DNA of 64,000 bases. Origin: Zonotrichia leucophrys gambelii (lineage: Eukaryota; Chordata; Aves; Passeriformes; Passerellidae). The position numbers and the translations under genes are program-made. Below, in pieces: positions 1-13,112 of this stretch (the first letter of the stretch is position 1; every line of letters begins with the position of its first letter). The DNA is taken from the NCBI RefSeq assembly GCF_028769735.1, contig NC_088200.1, positions 71,239,046-71,303,045 on the forward strand. The letters run 5' to 3'. The notes under the pieces were generated by a model, which saw nothing but the letters and a program-made list of their open reading frames with translations, was not told the DNA's origin and searched no databases.

Positions 1-3000
1 CACGAAGCATAGTATTAGCAGAGTAAATTACTCTCATGCTCAAGGTGCCAAAAGCAATTTAGGCTGTATACAGAAACAAAATCACAAGATTAAATCAATG
101 TGTTTTCCCCATGTTTGTGAGGAAGGGATAATTGATTAGAATAGCAGGTCGCACCTATACTAATGCACCATTCAGTAGCTGACATCATCTCTGCATCTTT
201 GAAATGAACACCAGCTCATAACATTCACTTAGATACCTTTTAATTACTTTGCTCCGCAGCCAGAAAATGCAAGGCTAACTCATTAACCTTCTCTGCCTTT
301 CTGGAAGGAGGTTTTTTCTCTTCATGTTTATGCTTGTTTGGGCCTGCAGTTATTCCCACAGGCTGCAGAAGTATCCATTAGCAAACCTGGTCCAGCTGCA
401 AGTTCTCTTTCAGTGCTTAATATATTCAGCAATGTGTTTTTCGTGATTCAAACCCATATTCCAGCCTTATCAGTAAATAGAAACTCCATAGGTTATTTTT
501 CCTATTTCTGGGCATGGAGCGGTTTTTGCAAATGCTAAACCTGTTCCTTAGGGTTGCTTTGTTGATGGAGGGGATTAAGAAGGGAATTTACAAACAATAA
601 TACAAAACACTGATTTAAAAGTGAGACAATCCAATTGTAACAACCATTTCTCTTACTTATGAGTAATGACTCCTTTTTCATGCATTGTTAATGCCTTCCT
701 AAAGCACAAGGATCAATGTGTCAGGAAGAAAAGAGAAATAGATTTCCTGGATCATAGTACAATTTTTCAAAGTCTGGAATACAGAACTAGATAAAGACAA
801 AGAAACCCAAATTAGAGAGGAATCAACAGAAAGCAATAGTTCTCTTATGCTCAGTAAGTTTAGTTTACTTTCCTATAGAAAGACATAGAAAAAGAAGAAA
901 ACCTTATAAATTTCTCCATAAAATTAAGATAACTTCGCACTTATTGACAGAATGAAGATGCAGTAAAATTAGCTGCACCATGGGTGTGAAAGAATTTGTG
1001 TCCCACTCACAAAAAGAAAAGTGCATAGTCATTTAAAGGCAGCCACAGAGGAATGTGACTGCATCCAGTTTTGGCAAGAAGCCGGAGTAAGCACAAGGGA
1101 ACAATTCTGCACTTCAAAGAAAGCTTTAAGTGATAATAGGTTAAACCCTCCTTTGTCTAATCAGTTATTTAAATACTACTAATTACCTGGGCTATTGCCT
1201 ACCTCAACACTTATAATTTGAGGGTCTTAAATCTTATAAAGTACAAAGGGTCATTTCGTACTCAGATCAGCAATTTTTATGCGCTTGCAAGTTACATAAA
1301 TGGACTCCAAGGAAAGCCCACAAGTTTACAACTTCTACACCTTAAGAAGGGGCTGCACACTGAATATCTAAACTGCACATTTACAAAATTACAATTTCAT
1401 ACTTTAAGAAAGCTGCAAGCTGAGGAGAGCAGCCTGAAGCCAGGAATGCAGCAATTAAGATGTGTAGTAGTAATGTTAATTGAAAGCTCACATGCAAGAG
1501 GCCAGAAGGAAAGGACCTGAGTGCCCATAAGGCCATGGCCATGATTCTGCATTAGTTTTTTTGTCTGCCTCCTTGTCTCCCATCTGCACCTTTTGAGTCC
1601 CCTCTGCTGTACCTATACATCTGCTCCTGTACCTGAGCGAATCTGACTTATGAAATCTTCCTGATCTAAAAAAAATAACGCTTCTTCCTGTGCATCCCAC
1701 AATAAAATTTGGTGACTGATAATTCTGTGTTCTAGCTCACCACATGAGGGTACAAGAAGCTGTAGAGGTGCAGAAACTAGACACCTGAAAAACAAAAAAA
1801 AATAGTTAAGATTTATTCACATATTACTGATGCAAATCAGAACCTAAGGAATGAGGAAGCAGAACTGTTATTAAGATAGAGAATAAATACTTTTGTCATT
1901 TAATTCCAGTGCGGAGGAAACAGCTGGAGATTGAGTGTGCCAGCACCAGTAACCACTTTAATAAAAGCAGCAGGAAGATTTGGGTTGGGAACTGAGATTA
2001 TTCAAGAGCCCTGGGGCTGTTTGCAGGAGCAGCCACTCTCACAAGACAGGTGAGGCTGTGGAGCCAAGGACACAGAAAGGTAAGACCAATAATTGTCTCT
2101 GTTCTTTTAGAATCAGCAACACGTTCTTCTATTTTTGTCAGAGCCTCTTTACAGAAAATTCAGAAAGGTAAAAAATGGCATTTCATCTACAGCTGAGCCT
2201 TCCATGGAAGCCACAGTATTTTAAGGGATAATCCACCAGTGATGAGAAAGGCCTGAGAACAAAGAGGGAAAAAAAGCTGCCAGGATAAGATTCAAAGACA
2301 AATTCCCAAACATCTGGAGATATGACTGCTCCCACATGATTCTGTTATCATCACAAAGGGTTACAGTGATGTAACCCCACAGACCTTTGCAAGGACGCAG
2401 GGTGGATCACTCTTATATCCTGAGCTCCTAAAAATGGATGTGCCCAATTCCCTGCAGTTTAGAGTTGGTATTCTATTATTGCTGTGAGGAAGTTTCCCAA
2501 TCTGCCTATTCTGGTGCCATATGCAACCAAATATTCATGACTAAAATACACTGCTGCTTGCCAGTGGCAGTAAAAAAAGACCATGATGCAAGGAAAACTA
2601 AATTACTTGTAATATTTTTAAGACAAAAATACGATTCAGAGCATAAAAAATACCAGAAATCCCAGGGAAATCCACTCCAGCTGTGTCCATGCAGTATGTG
2701 AAGATCAGAGAGCTTTATGATGTAACATTTGGCTGATGAACTTTGATTTAATTGGTTGTCTGTGACATGTACCGAAGGACCTTCCTGCAGCAGCCTGGAA
2801 TGAATTTCCACTCACTGCAATCTCTGCCATAACCTTACCCTACTCACAAAAGAAATTCATGGCCTGTGATGCCTCTTTGAACCAAAGAGTTGGGATTTTA
2901 AAGCTTTGTCTCCTACAGGGAGGGTTAAAAATGTAACGCTGAGAAGTGAATCCCACTAGCACTTATTTATAAAGGATGTATGCACTGTGTGTCATCCTCT

Positions 3001-5905
3001 TGATTATTTCTAGATTTAAATTTCCTCAAAACCTTTGACAGGAGCTTTTTCATGGGGATATTGTGTTGGCTTCTCTGCTTGTGCTCTAAAACTTTTTTTT
3101 TCTATGTCCACGTGGGAGTCTCATCTCTCCTCTCACAGGCGCAGGTGCCTCCTCCTGTGTTCTGGCTCTGCTTCCTACTCTGCCAAACACCAAGGAACAA
3201 TAAAATCCATCACCCAGCTCACCTGTTCAAAATTTTCCTTTTGAGTGTAAATGTGAGCCTGATTGTCATGGGGAATTTTCCCCTCTCCCCTGCGATTTAC
3301 TTATTTATTTACTCATTTATTTTTAAGATATGCCTAAAGCTGGACCATGTTACAGTTAATGGGTGAAAGTGCTTTGAAAGACCAAGTCAGAATTCAAAAT
3401 TATATCAAATAATAAGTTTTTTAAAAATCCAGGAAGGAATTCAGCGTGGCAGAGGACCCCAAATTCACAAATACCAAATGAGGGCAAAGTAACTACCATG
3501 AGGCAAGTGGCAGAAAAGGTCCCTGGGGTTATAGGCAGACCAGAAATTTATAACTATGCTTTAAAATTATGTTTTATACAAACACTGCATTCGTTTGCAG
3601 AGGATGTAAAGCCCAATTACTCTGCTCTGGAGTGATTAGTAAACTCTCAGATGGGATGCTGGCTGTCGTATCCTGCATTAAAGAAGAGTTAGACACGTCT
3701 CAGGGAGGGAAGCACTGCACTGTGGCAGGGAAATACCTGTCTTGGGAGGTATAAATAACTTCAGCTAATCTCAGCACATGGAAACAGACTGTATCTCTCC
3801 TTGAGCTCCTTTTTCAGCCCTTTATAGACTTAAAATCACACATTCTAAATCTAGAAGGAGTAAAAGTAGAGTAAAACGTCCAGTATTTTAGCCACGGCTC
3901 CACTGTTTCAGGACAAGTCCTGGCAGATGCATCCTGTGGTGTTGAATTTTAACCTCTAAAACATGGTTTTCAGATGTGGCAAGCTCAGGGACGGCCTCTT
4001 GTCTCACCCTCCACAGCTGTAATTCATAGCAGTGGAGATGGTTCAAAGTAAATTTAAAATACCTACAGGCTGTCTCCTAGTACAGTCAGAGGGCTCTGAT
4101 GCCTTAATCCTTTAGGTAAGAAGCCAGTTTCCTCTATTTTTCCTCTCACTGGGGTGGGGTAGGTGCAAGCCTGGAGTGAATTGACTTTTCTTGCCTTCAG
4201 TGTGAGTTTTCTGACTGCTATGAAGAGGCCTTTTATAACTGTGATGACTGAAGCATGCATTTATTTGGTGTTGGGGGAATTTTGTTCACTAGGAATGTAT
4301 AGCTGAGTTCCTGAGGAACACGGTTTATTATATAAAATCTGAATAAACGCACGTTAAAAGCAGGGTGGTGTTCTGCATTAATTTAATTTTGCTGCATGTT
4401 CTTAAGGCCCCTGAACTTGAAGGACATTTGGTCAGGCTTTGAGTACAATATGAGAATTTATTCATCATTCTTCAAGCACTTTGATCATGAAGGTCATTGT
4501 TTTCAGAAAAAAAAAAGAGAGATCTCAAGCCATGGAGGGAAAAGTGACCTCACTTTGTGAAAAAAAAACAAAAGCCAAACTCAGACTCAAAAAGTTAATC
4601 CAGAAATGTCATTGTTACCAATTAATTTCCTTATGACATTAACTGAAATAAGAGACTGGCTATTCAAGTATCAACAAGAATGAGTGTTATTCTAGGCCAT
4701 TATTCTCATCTTCTTGCAGAAGACTCAATCACAATGACAAATGTCCCTTAACTACTGCAAAAATCACATCACACTCTATCTGGAAGAGCTGATGACCTCC
4801 ATATGCAGTTTAAACGAATTTATTCTCATCAGCTTTAATCAACTATCAAATTAATTCGTAATGTTTGAGATAGTATTACTGAACTCAGGGAAGCCAAGTT
4901 CACTGAACAGTGTCACATAATCATTACCTTCTGGAGCACAATGCAACCTGAGGTGATGGGAAACAACCCACAAAGGTGATAGAAGTCAATGCTTGCTGCA
5001 CTAAAGAAGCTATCACAAACACACAAATCTCTCCTTTTTCATCTGGAGCAAGATTCTGACTTGAAAAGGAATGCCAGAGGCTGGCGGCTTTCTGCCTTAG
5101 GTGGACCAGGGGAGCAACTTTGCATTTACCTTCTCAGAGCAGGCAACACACCTGAGCTGTCAAGAGAGAGCATTCAAATTTGACAGCTGAGTTTAGTGAA
5201 GGAGGATGCTTTTTCCTCACACCATTCAGTACAACCCCTGCCAGCAAAGGCACAAAGAGCCCCCTCAGACAAGAGGAGAGATGAAACTTTTTCTTTTATG
5301 TAACTTGGTCTGAATTATAAAGTTTAAATTCAGATTCAAATCTGCTGGCTTAATTGTTCCGTGTAAGAAGAGAAACAAGTGGTGACACACTAGGGAACCT
5401 TCCAGAAATAATGTGTCAAAAGATGTCCCTGGGGCTGTGCTACCTCCTCATGCTCTCTAAATTTTATTATTCACAAAAACTGCTTTGAAAGCTTGCTGAT
5501 TTATTCAGGCAAGCCAAAATTTGTTAGTATTTCATTGTGTCCAAGAGGCCAGTGTCAGACTCATTTTTAGAGTATAGCCAGAAACATTAATAATTATAAT
5601 AGTAATACTACTAATATTTTACTCTGTGTGCAGCACAATATTTTTATTTTAGCTGTACCCAAGCCCATTGGAGCTGATTTTCCTGTGGCTGCTTTTCAGG
5701 GCACTCAGTGGCCGAGCAGCTCCTTAAAGCAGGCAGGGCTGAATCAGAGGGTAGGAAGTTTTACTCAACAGCACACCTTTCCCCACAGCCCTTTCCCCAT
5801 GGACTGGCAACTCAGGAACACTGTCAAGGCATGATAATTTTTGCCACATTTCCTCTTGAAACGCCTGCTCGTGCTCAGATTTGAACCGAGGCGAAAGGAC
5901 GAGAG
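1..5905. other. AT-rich stretch, no gene recognised
   Basis: Both strands hold only open frames of about 60-104 codons with no family resemblance I recognise and no consistent exon structure. Short A and T runs occur (for example around 4508 and 4560). No LTR end, CR1 tail or tandem array was recognised. It reads as unique noncoding DNA, intron or intergenic. Old diverged repeats could be present that I cannot see by eye. Confidence 0.6.
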
Positions 5906-6296
5906 TGTCACAGACATCTTTTTGTGAAAATCCTTTCTTAGGATTTTTTTCTTCCTGAGAAGCTGAGAGGCTCCAGGAACGAAATGTAAACAATGGTTAT
6001 CTGCTGCTGTGGAATGCATCAAGTAGATTTTTGATTGGCCCATCTTAGATGTTTATAATTAATAGCCAATCAAGGCCAAGCTATCTCGGACAGAATCCGA
6101 GGCAGCTGCCTTTGTTATCATTCTTTTCTATTCATTTCTATTCTTAGCTAGCCTTCTGAGATGAAACTCTTCCTTCTATTCTTTAGTATAGTTATAATGT
6201 AATATATATCATAAAATAATAAACCAAGCCTTCTGAAATATGAAGTCAGAACTACGTCTCTTCCCTCATCCTGAAAACCCCGTGAACACGGTCACA
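5906..6296 (+). mobile_element. Solo LTR of an endogenous retrovirus (songbird-type)
   Basis: The element opens with TGTCACAGACATC and closes with CACGGTCACA, giving TG...CA ends and a length of 391 bp. A poly(A) signal AATAAA lies at 6218-6223, about 75 bp before the 3' end, as expected for an R/U5 boundary. The middle and 3' two thirds match the minus-strand element at 28439-28800 closely in order and wording, so this is a dispersed family. No gag, pol or env reading frame adjoins it, so it is read as a solo LTR. I saw no clean target-site duplication. Assignment to songbird LTR families is from memory, and the exact family name is not assigned. Confidence 0.8.
6218..6223 (+). promoter_or_regulatory. 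LTR polyadenylation signal AATAAA
   Basis: This is a canonical AATAAA within the LTR at 5906-6296. The related element at 28439 has its signal at the equivalent place on the opposite strand. Confidence 0.6.
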
Positions 6297-6730
6297 CAGG
6301 AGTTTGCTGAGCTTTTCCCTTTTTCGTCCTCTCCTGGACACATCCACACGCCCAGCCACACGCCGTTCAGAGGTGAAATATTTTTCATCCACACAGGAAA
6401 AGCAGGAAATGTTGGAAGAGTTTTCCCGAGCTGTCAATGGGGTGCACAGTACACCTGACACAAGCGCCGGCCTTGTGCGTTCGTCACGACACAAACGGCA
6501 CCGGGTACCTCAGGGGACCCGCCTGGTATGTTCTGGTCCCCTCTGCCCAGGGATGAATTAGGGCATTTAAAGGAGAGCACAGAGGCTCCTTTCTGAGGGC
6601 CCGGGCCTTAACTTTGTTCTTGGTCACAGCTCAGCTCACAGAAAGCATCATTCACACACGCACAGACACTCGCGGGCCCGGGTTTATGATTAATCCCACC
6701 GCAGTGTGCTCATGCCCCGTAACAAAAATG
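6297..6730. other. CpG-enriched stretch after LTR, no recognised gene
   Basis: About two dozen CpG dinucleotides occur in roughly 400 bp (clusters near 6345-6370, 6465-6525 and 6670-6715), much denser than the surrounding DNA. Three overlapping open frames of 72-85 codons run through it on both strands, but none resembles a protein I know. It could be a weak CpG island, a remnant of an exon, or decaying repeat sequence. Confidence 0.4.
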
Positions 6731-9700
6731 GTCCCTTTGTGGAAACCTGATGGATGGAACAAGGCGACAGTATGTTCAGGCAGGTTTTTTTTGACTGCTA
6801 GGTAAAAAGTTCAAATTCAGCCCAAAAACTGAGGGATGACTCAAGTTTCGTGTTTGGACTTTCTGAAAATTTTCTCTGAAAACAGAGTGTGTGAGAGAGT
6901 ACACATGTACAGGAAAAAGTGATTACTGGAGATGAGGAGGTAAAGAAGGAGCACATCCAGGAATTCCTAATGCACTTGCACTTGTGTTCATAACAGCGCT
7001 GAAATGTCACTTGAATTCAGCGTGTAATTATTAGTTGCCTCCTTGATATCTCAGGGCAACATTCCCTTCAGCACCTCAATTTTGTTTTCTCTAAGCTTGA
7101 AGGTATGTTGGCACCAGCATTTGCCTAATTTAATGCAGATAGGATATGGTACAGAGCAGATTTACTATGCTGCAACAACAAATGAGGATTAAAAGCTGCA
7201 GGGCAGCACTGCATCAAGGCTCCAATATTTCTCCTCCAAGTGCCAGGCAGAGACTCTGGTGCAGCAACCAGAGCTCAACTTCTGGGCTACAGGAGGCTGC
7301 ATTTCCCACCCCTGGCTTGGGGCTGGGCACAGTGAATTTAAGCTTCTACTAAATTTCCAGGCCATTCCTTGCTCTCTTCCTACAAAAAACCATGGATTTA
7401 TATGCCATTATAGGCCTTTATGAAATGGATAATACAGGTGTTTTGGTGGACATACACATCTTTGCCAATCATTCCTCATACTGTGAACACTGCTAAGATA
7501 ATTATTGTTGTGATTAATTAGCTGCTAAACCAAGATCACAGGCGTCAGTTCTTGAAGGAGAGAAAAACAAAACAAATGACAGGACAATTCACACTTTTCA
7601 TAGTTTTATGAACATATAAAGTGTCACTGAGAAAGAGTAAGTCAGAAAAGAAGGGGAGAAGCAGAAAGAATGCAAAACAACTACATTGAAAGGTACATGG
7701 AAAGCACTCATGAAACACTATTCTTCAGCAAAGAACAATTAAATGCACAAATAGTTTTTTTTTTAGTGTCAGTAAAAAGTCTGTTACTTCAGCAAAGCTG
7801 CAGCAGACACTGAAAATATATTTAACTAGTAAATAAGGTGCTTCATTCAGAGAAGAAGCGATTGCTAAACAGGAACAATATAGACTTGTCCTGAGACCCA
7901 ATTTGTATGTCCTCTAAAAATAACAGGTTGAGTTTCGTTAAGTTGCCCACAGAGCTCCTATAAATCCAGAGAAATGTCACAGAATGACATCAGTTTTATT
8001 ATCCGAGCACAAAACAATTCTGTCAGTTGAGCTTGTGCTTTCTGAAACAATCAGACACTGACTTGTAATGGGCTGGCAGCAGACTCAGGTTCACCTCTCA
8101 GTGATCCTATTTAGTACCTGATTATGACAGCTCCAGTTTAGGCAGAAGGCTGTGGGGATCACAGCCACATCTTGCTGTTATGCACAAGACAAGTCCTGTT
8201 GAATTCAGAGGAATTTCTTGTACCTGGAAAGACTGTAGAGCTCAATTCTCTTTGATTAGTGTCTCATAAACACACGCAGCCAAGCTAATCTCTCTTATAA
8301 CAAGTGTATCCTTGCTCCTCTGTGGATATCTCACATATTTATTTTTCTTACATATTTATATCTCACTTTTTTTTTTTTTTTCAAGATGCCTGTGTGTGAA
8401 AAGCTGGTATGACTCAGCCTAGAATAATCACAACCACCTTTATTTATTACACTTTTTATTCTGGGGCTGTCTGAGAGAAGTGCCACGTGTGGCTGTCTCG
8501 GGTGGTAATTCTGCAGTGCTGGTGATGCATTGGATCCCATGGGCTTTGGTGTCATTTCCTTCCAGGCTGAGCTGAGCTGAAATGACAACAAAAATCTGGG
8601 ATTCTGCTGTGTCTGTGGGACCCTGCGATGCTGAGCTGATGCTACCCACAGCTGGCAGGATGAAACAGAGGCCTCATGGCCATCAAGGACAGTGTGTCAC
8701 CTGCAATCAGAGCTCACACTCGGCTGCTCAAAAATTAGATCAAAAGAGGAGAAGGTGAAAAAAAACACCACATAAGGATATTTTTCACAATAATGGTTAA
8801 ATACAGATTACCTTTCTGTCTGGCATAAAATCTGTAAAGATCTATCAATGCAATAAATCTTGGATTAAAAGCCTTCAGGGTCTTCCTCTGATTTGGAAAT
8901 TTCTGGGGAACCTTTATTCGAGATTATTGGGATCCCTAAAAACATCAACAAGCAGCACGCAAGAGTGCCTACAAGAGCTGCACGCTGTTCAGCTGCCTTT
9001 GAAGGGCTTCCAGTGGGCACTGAGATAAAACTTGAGAGGGCTGGAGACCTTTTCCAGGAGAGGTCACAGCCTCAAAGCGATGCTGAGGCGGGGCAGGTGA
9101 GGATCACAGCAGATCAAAGGTTGTAACTCAGTGCCCAGCCAACTTATCTACCTGCACTGTGTGTGGTTACTCCTTGACTCTTTGACTCTGCAAAGAGACT
9201 TCCATTTTTCATCTATCAAAGTCCCCGGGCACTTAGGCTTCGTCCCAATTAAATATCTATTCTCGTAAGTTTTGCTCATTTATGATTTTCAGTTTTTTTT
9301 TTTTTCTTTCAGCTAGCAGAGGTTGAAAATATCGTTTTGCTATTATGTACACGGATGTGGATGACAATTTTTTTACTCCCTAACCATCAAAATGCATTAA
9401 GGAAACATAAAAGAAAAATTCACCATCTCTTTATCTCTGTGCATCTGCAGGAAGTTGAAAGAAAGTGATGAATGGCAAAGCATAAGAGCAAGGGCTCCCA
9501 AAATGAAGAAAGTGGCATGATTACGTTCTGTATTTTAAATTAGAAATAACTGCTCTGAATACATAAGTAATCAGACATCCATTTATATCCTGGTTAGAAT
9601 CTGAAGCTTTATTAATTGCAGTGGAATCACATACAAAATGAAGACTTCCTCCAAGAAAACCAGGCTCATTAAAAGAAAAACTTAATGTTTTATGATAGTA

Positions 9701-11744
9701 TTTTCCACATTAGAGTTCTGGCCATGGCTAAATCATCGTGGATAAACATACTTATATTTAAACAGAGAAAGGATACACTCTTTTAGTCTAAAAACTGAAC
9801 CACAGAAAAACCAGTAGACTGAATACTGATTATTCATATGAATCATTAGTCAAACAGAGGTGAGAACCCAAAATATATGAGTTACTATTTCTATTTATAA
9901 TGTTCAAGTTTACGTGGCATTTCTAAAGGCCTTTTTTGTCACACCCAGTTCTTCCACGTTGTTAGAAATAGAGATGAAAATTAGATCAAAGGATACTCTG
10001 TGCTGCTAGTACTCACCTAGTAAACATCCAGTCCCCTTTTCCTTTCAGTCATATCCTCTTTTTACACTAAATAAATCTGGGTTGACTCCTGTGTTTTTTA
10101 CCATTTAGTTCATCACATGAATTCCACTGGAGGACGCAGCAAAATGAAGACAAACTCAGGATAAATATTCAGACAATCTGGATAAAGTACTGAATATCTA
10201 ATATTTCATCAAAAAAAAGGCCTACATTTTATCACATGGTGAGAATACCCATAATTTACGTGTTCTGTCATCTACATTTTATGACACTATTCTGTATTCA
10301 AGAGAAACGTACTCCTTGTGACAAGTTATACAGTGTGATCATTGCAGTAGTTAATCTGTAGGAAAAATGAGCTAAAAATAACAGACATGCTTGCTGAGCC
10401 ATGTTAGCAATGAATGTTGGTTTTAACTTGAATCTTAAAGAAGTACAATATTTTATTCCTCATAATCCTGCCTGAAATTTTGCAGAGCATGATTTGTTCT
10501 CCGCTTACCACTTTTGCCATAGTCAGGATTTTTCCCCATTAAAAGTCCCTTCTAGTTTATCCAGGAACTCGAGAGAGCCTTGACAACAAACGTGCACCAT
10601 GAGGAAAGGCAGAAATAATAGAAAAGTTGAGCTCACAGTAACAACAAATCACTCATTAAGTGACAAACCAGATCTCCACTTCTCTCACCCCTCTGCTGGT
10701 GTGGGTGTCTTTCTAAATGAAAAATGTGCATCACTGGTGTTCTCAGCAGCAGCAAACATTTTCCTGCATAACAAAACTCCTCTCAGTCCGTGCTAAGGAT
10801 ATGCCCCTAACAATCCTAACAAAAGCAATCTCAAAATGAGCCTTCTGTGGCTGATCCTTTTATTGTTTGCTACCCTCTGCTGGCTTTTTTCCTTTGTCAC
10901 ACTGAACTGAAGCTGCTGATTTTCACTGTGGGAGCCTTCCACAAGGGTGACTTACAAGTTTCACTAAATTCTTCCGTCTCTACTGGCATGGACAAGGACT
11001 TTCATGCAGATCACCGGTTTGGGTGAAAATTCTAAAACCCCGAAAACTGCTAGGAATGCAGAAATTAGACCTCCTCAGCTCACCTATATGCAGTGAAAAT
11101 TCATTGAGTCTGATGCTTAGATATAGCAACTATGCCCATTTTTCTGTCTTCTCGAGTAAAAAATACAAAAAGCCCTCCATATATTTCCATGTGCCCTTGA
11201 TCTCCACGTTTCTCCGAAACATTTATTTCATTCATGATGTGTATGGATCTGAAGGAGGAGGGGAAAAAAATGGACATCTTATAGAAAATTAGGTAATCTT
11301 GACAGCAGACAGACCTTTCAATGCAAAACTGCAGGGGGAAAATATAGTTTGCAGCTGCAAATACATCACACTTGAAATCACAGGTAGAATCATTTCCCTG
11401 CACTGTATGGCTGTTCTCAGAAAATTGTGTTTAGCCCTGAGACTCTCATTATTGAGAAGAGTTGTAAATTTGAGAGAGGTCAGTGCAAAGCCACTGATAT
11501 GATTAAAGTGGGCTGGAGGCACTGACTTATGAAGGAAGATGAAAAGATCTAAATAAACATGGTCTGGCTGTGGAATGCTTTAAAGGCATCAAGATAACCA
11601 TTAACAAATAGCTGAAGGATATGAAAAACTAAGCAGAGAAAAAAAGATATATCTCAGGTACCACAAAGGAGAATAAGCAAAACTAATGAGATGAAAATTA
11701 AGCAAGAAATAATCTGAGCCAAGTGTCTGGATAAGCTCCTAGAG
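6731..11744. other. AT-rich stretch, no gene recognised
   Basis: Open frames are below about 105 codons and unsupported. A 15-T run lies at 8367-8381. At 10869-10882 there is a one-mismatch match to the CTCF core motif on the minus strand, noted with the stronger site at 39550. Nothing else stands out. Confidence 0.55.
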
Positions 11745-12491
11745 GTGGAATGCATCATGCCATGGAGTACTCCCTCGGGTATGATGAAAAACCTATGGGC
11801 TGAGACAAATAGAGCTGGAGAGACAAAACCGGAGCGGTTGAACAAAGGGTTTAACCCTGCCTTTGTAGAGAAGGAGGACAAAAAATGTGCAAATTGGTCT
11901 TTTTCAACTCTAATGTCTCTGAATTGCCGTGGAGATAGCCCAGCCATCAGTACAATTCTGTTGTGGATTTATCTGCTCATGCCTGGCGAAGGAAGCACCA
12001 TGGAGCCTGTGATTCAGGGTCACACAAGTTCTGTGTCCATTGCAGCTGGGCAAAATGAGTCACGACAAATTTTTCACTCACCGGTGTCCACAGAGGTTCT
12101 TCTTTGTAGGACTGCTCTCAATTCATCCTTTCCCCTGTCTGAACCAGCCCTGGGGATTGCCCTGACCCAGGTGCAGCATCTTCCACTCAGGGCTTACAGC
12201 TGCAGGAAGGTGAAGACTTGTGTTTTAATTAAGGCTCTAAGAGCAAACCCTTCTCCCACACCCTTCCCTGGGCTCTCAGCTGTGTTCAAACAGCTCTGGT
12301 ATGGCACAACCTGGGACCAGCCTGCTGTGAGAACCAGAAATCGCCCTGGACACCCCAGCTGGGGCTGCCACCCTGGCCAGGAGCTGCCTTTCAGCTCACA
12401 CCTGTGTCCCTGCTCCTGGGGTGCTGCCAGCCTGGTGCCAGCCTTCCTGCCTGCCACCCTGGCTGTCGGGGTCTCCAGCTGCTCACAGTGA
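11745..12491 (+). other. Unidentified open reading frame, 248 codons
   Basis: This is the longest open frame in the window that is not made of simple repeat. It runs from ATG at 11745 to TGA at 12489-12491. I do not recognise the translation: there is no signal peptide, transmembrane block, zinc-finger or enzyme motif that I can name. The second half is rich in proline, serine and cysteine, typical of translated noncoding DNA. Its stop codon coincides with the apparent left end of the LTR at 12489, and a short CR1-like stretch (12162-12194) lies inside it. Both points argue that it is fortuitous. A real gene is possible but unlikely. Confidence 0.12.
12162..12194 (-). mobile_element. Possible CR1 LINE remnant
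   Basis: The phrase GACCCAGGTGCAGCATCTT, read on the plus strand, resembles the antisense of a conserved stretch of avian CR1 elements. It is very short and recognised from memory, so it is weak. Confidence 0.3.
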
Positions 12492-13112
12492 CCCCAAGAA
12501 ATGTTAAAAAGCCTCTTTTTCCCAGCCCGGTGCTCAAAGAAGGAGTCAGAGCTCTTCATTTCTCGGTCTCAAGGTTGTTTATTGCATCTTATCTATAAAA
12601 TTCTTTCTCCTGCCCTGCCCAGGTCCGCTCAGCAGGACAGACAGAGGCACTTTGCCTGTCCTTGGGGCAGTGTTATTTTTTATAGTAAAAACCATGTGTA
12701 TAATATTTACAATTACTGCCCAATACCCATCATCTGTGTTAGACAGTGAACTTCTACTCTAAACCAATCTAAAAGTGCCACCATCACCCAGAAGATGGAG
12801 GCCAAGAAGAAGAAGAAGGAGAAAGGCTGGACATGCCCAGTTCCCTCCATCTTGCCTCCTGAACCCCCATACCAAAACCCCCAAAATCTACTTTTCCATC
12901 CTGTGAAAACTTCACTATCATTCTACCTGAACTGTTGTGGCTTGCAGATCTTCATCTGAGGTTGGTAATTTGCTCCACGGGTCATAATCAAACCCACAGG
13001 GCTATTTTGGGCTCTGTGCCAGGGTCTCTGAGCCCCCTGGCAGGGTCTGGGCTGCTCGGGACAGACAGAGGGATGTCCCCCCAACACCTGGGGACATCCC
13101 AAGGCGGTCACA
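12489..13112 (-). mobile_element. LTR of an endogenous retrovirus, minus orientation
   Basis: Read on the minus strand the element opens with TGTGACCGCC near 13112 and ends with GGGGTCA near 12489. The first bases form an imperfect inverted terminal match (TGACC/GGTCA). The poly(A) signal AATAAA is at 12578-12583 on the minus strand, followed by about 90 bp of U5-like sequence. An AAG-rich purine run (12807-12829) and the phrase CCTCCATCTTGCC are shared with the element near 23.6 kb. No retroviral reading frame adjoins it. The ends are placed by eye, no target duplication was confirmed, and the family name is not assigned. Confidence 0.7.
12578..12583 (-). promoter_or_regulatory. LTR polyadenylation signal (minus strand)
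   Basis: TTTATT on the plus strand is AATAAA on the minus strand, in the expected 3' part of the minus-oriented LTR. Confidence 0.55.

Noticed and set aside
5906..6296. Full provirus around the LTRs
   Set aside because: No second matching LTR in the same orientation at a suitable distance and no gag, pol or env frames between elements; all are read as solo LTRs.
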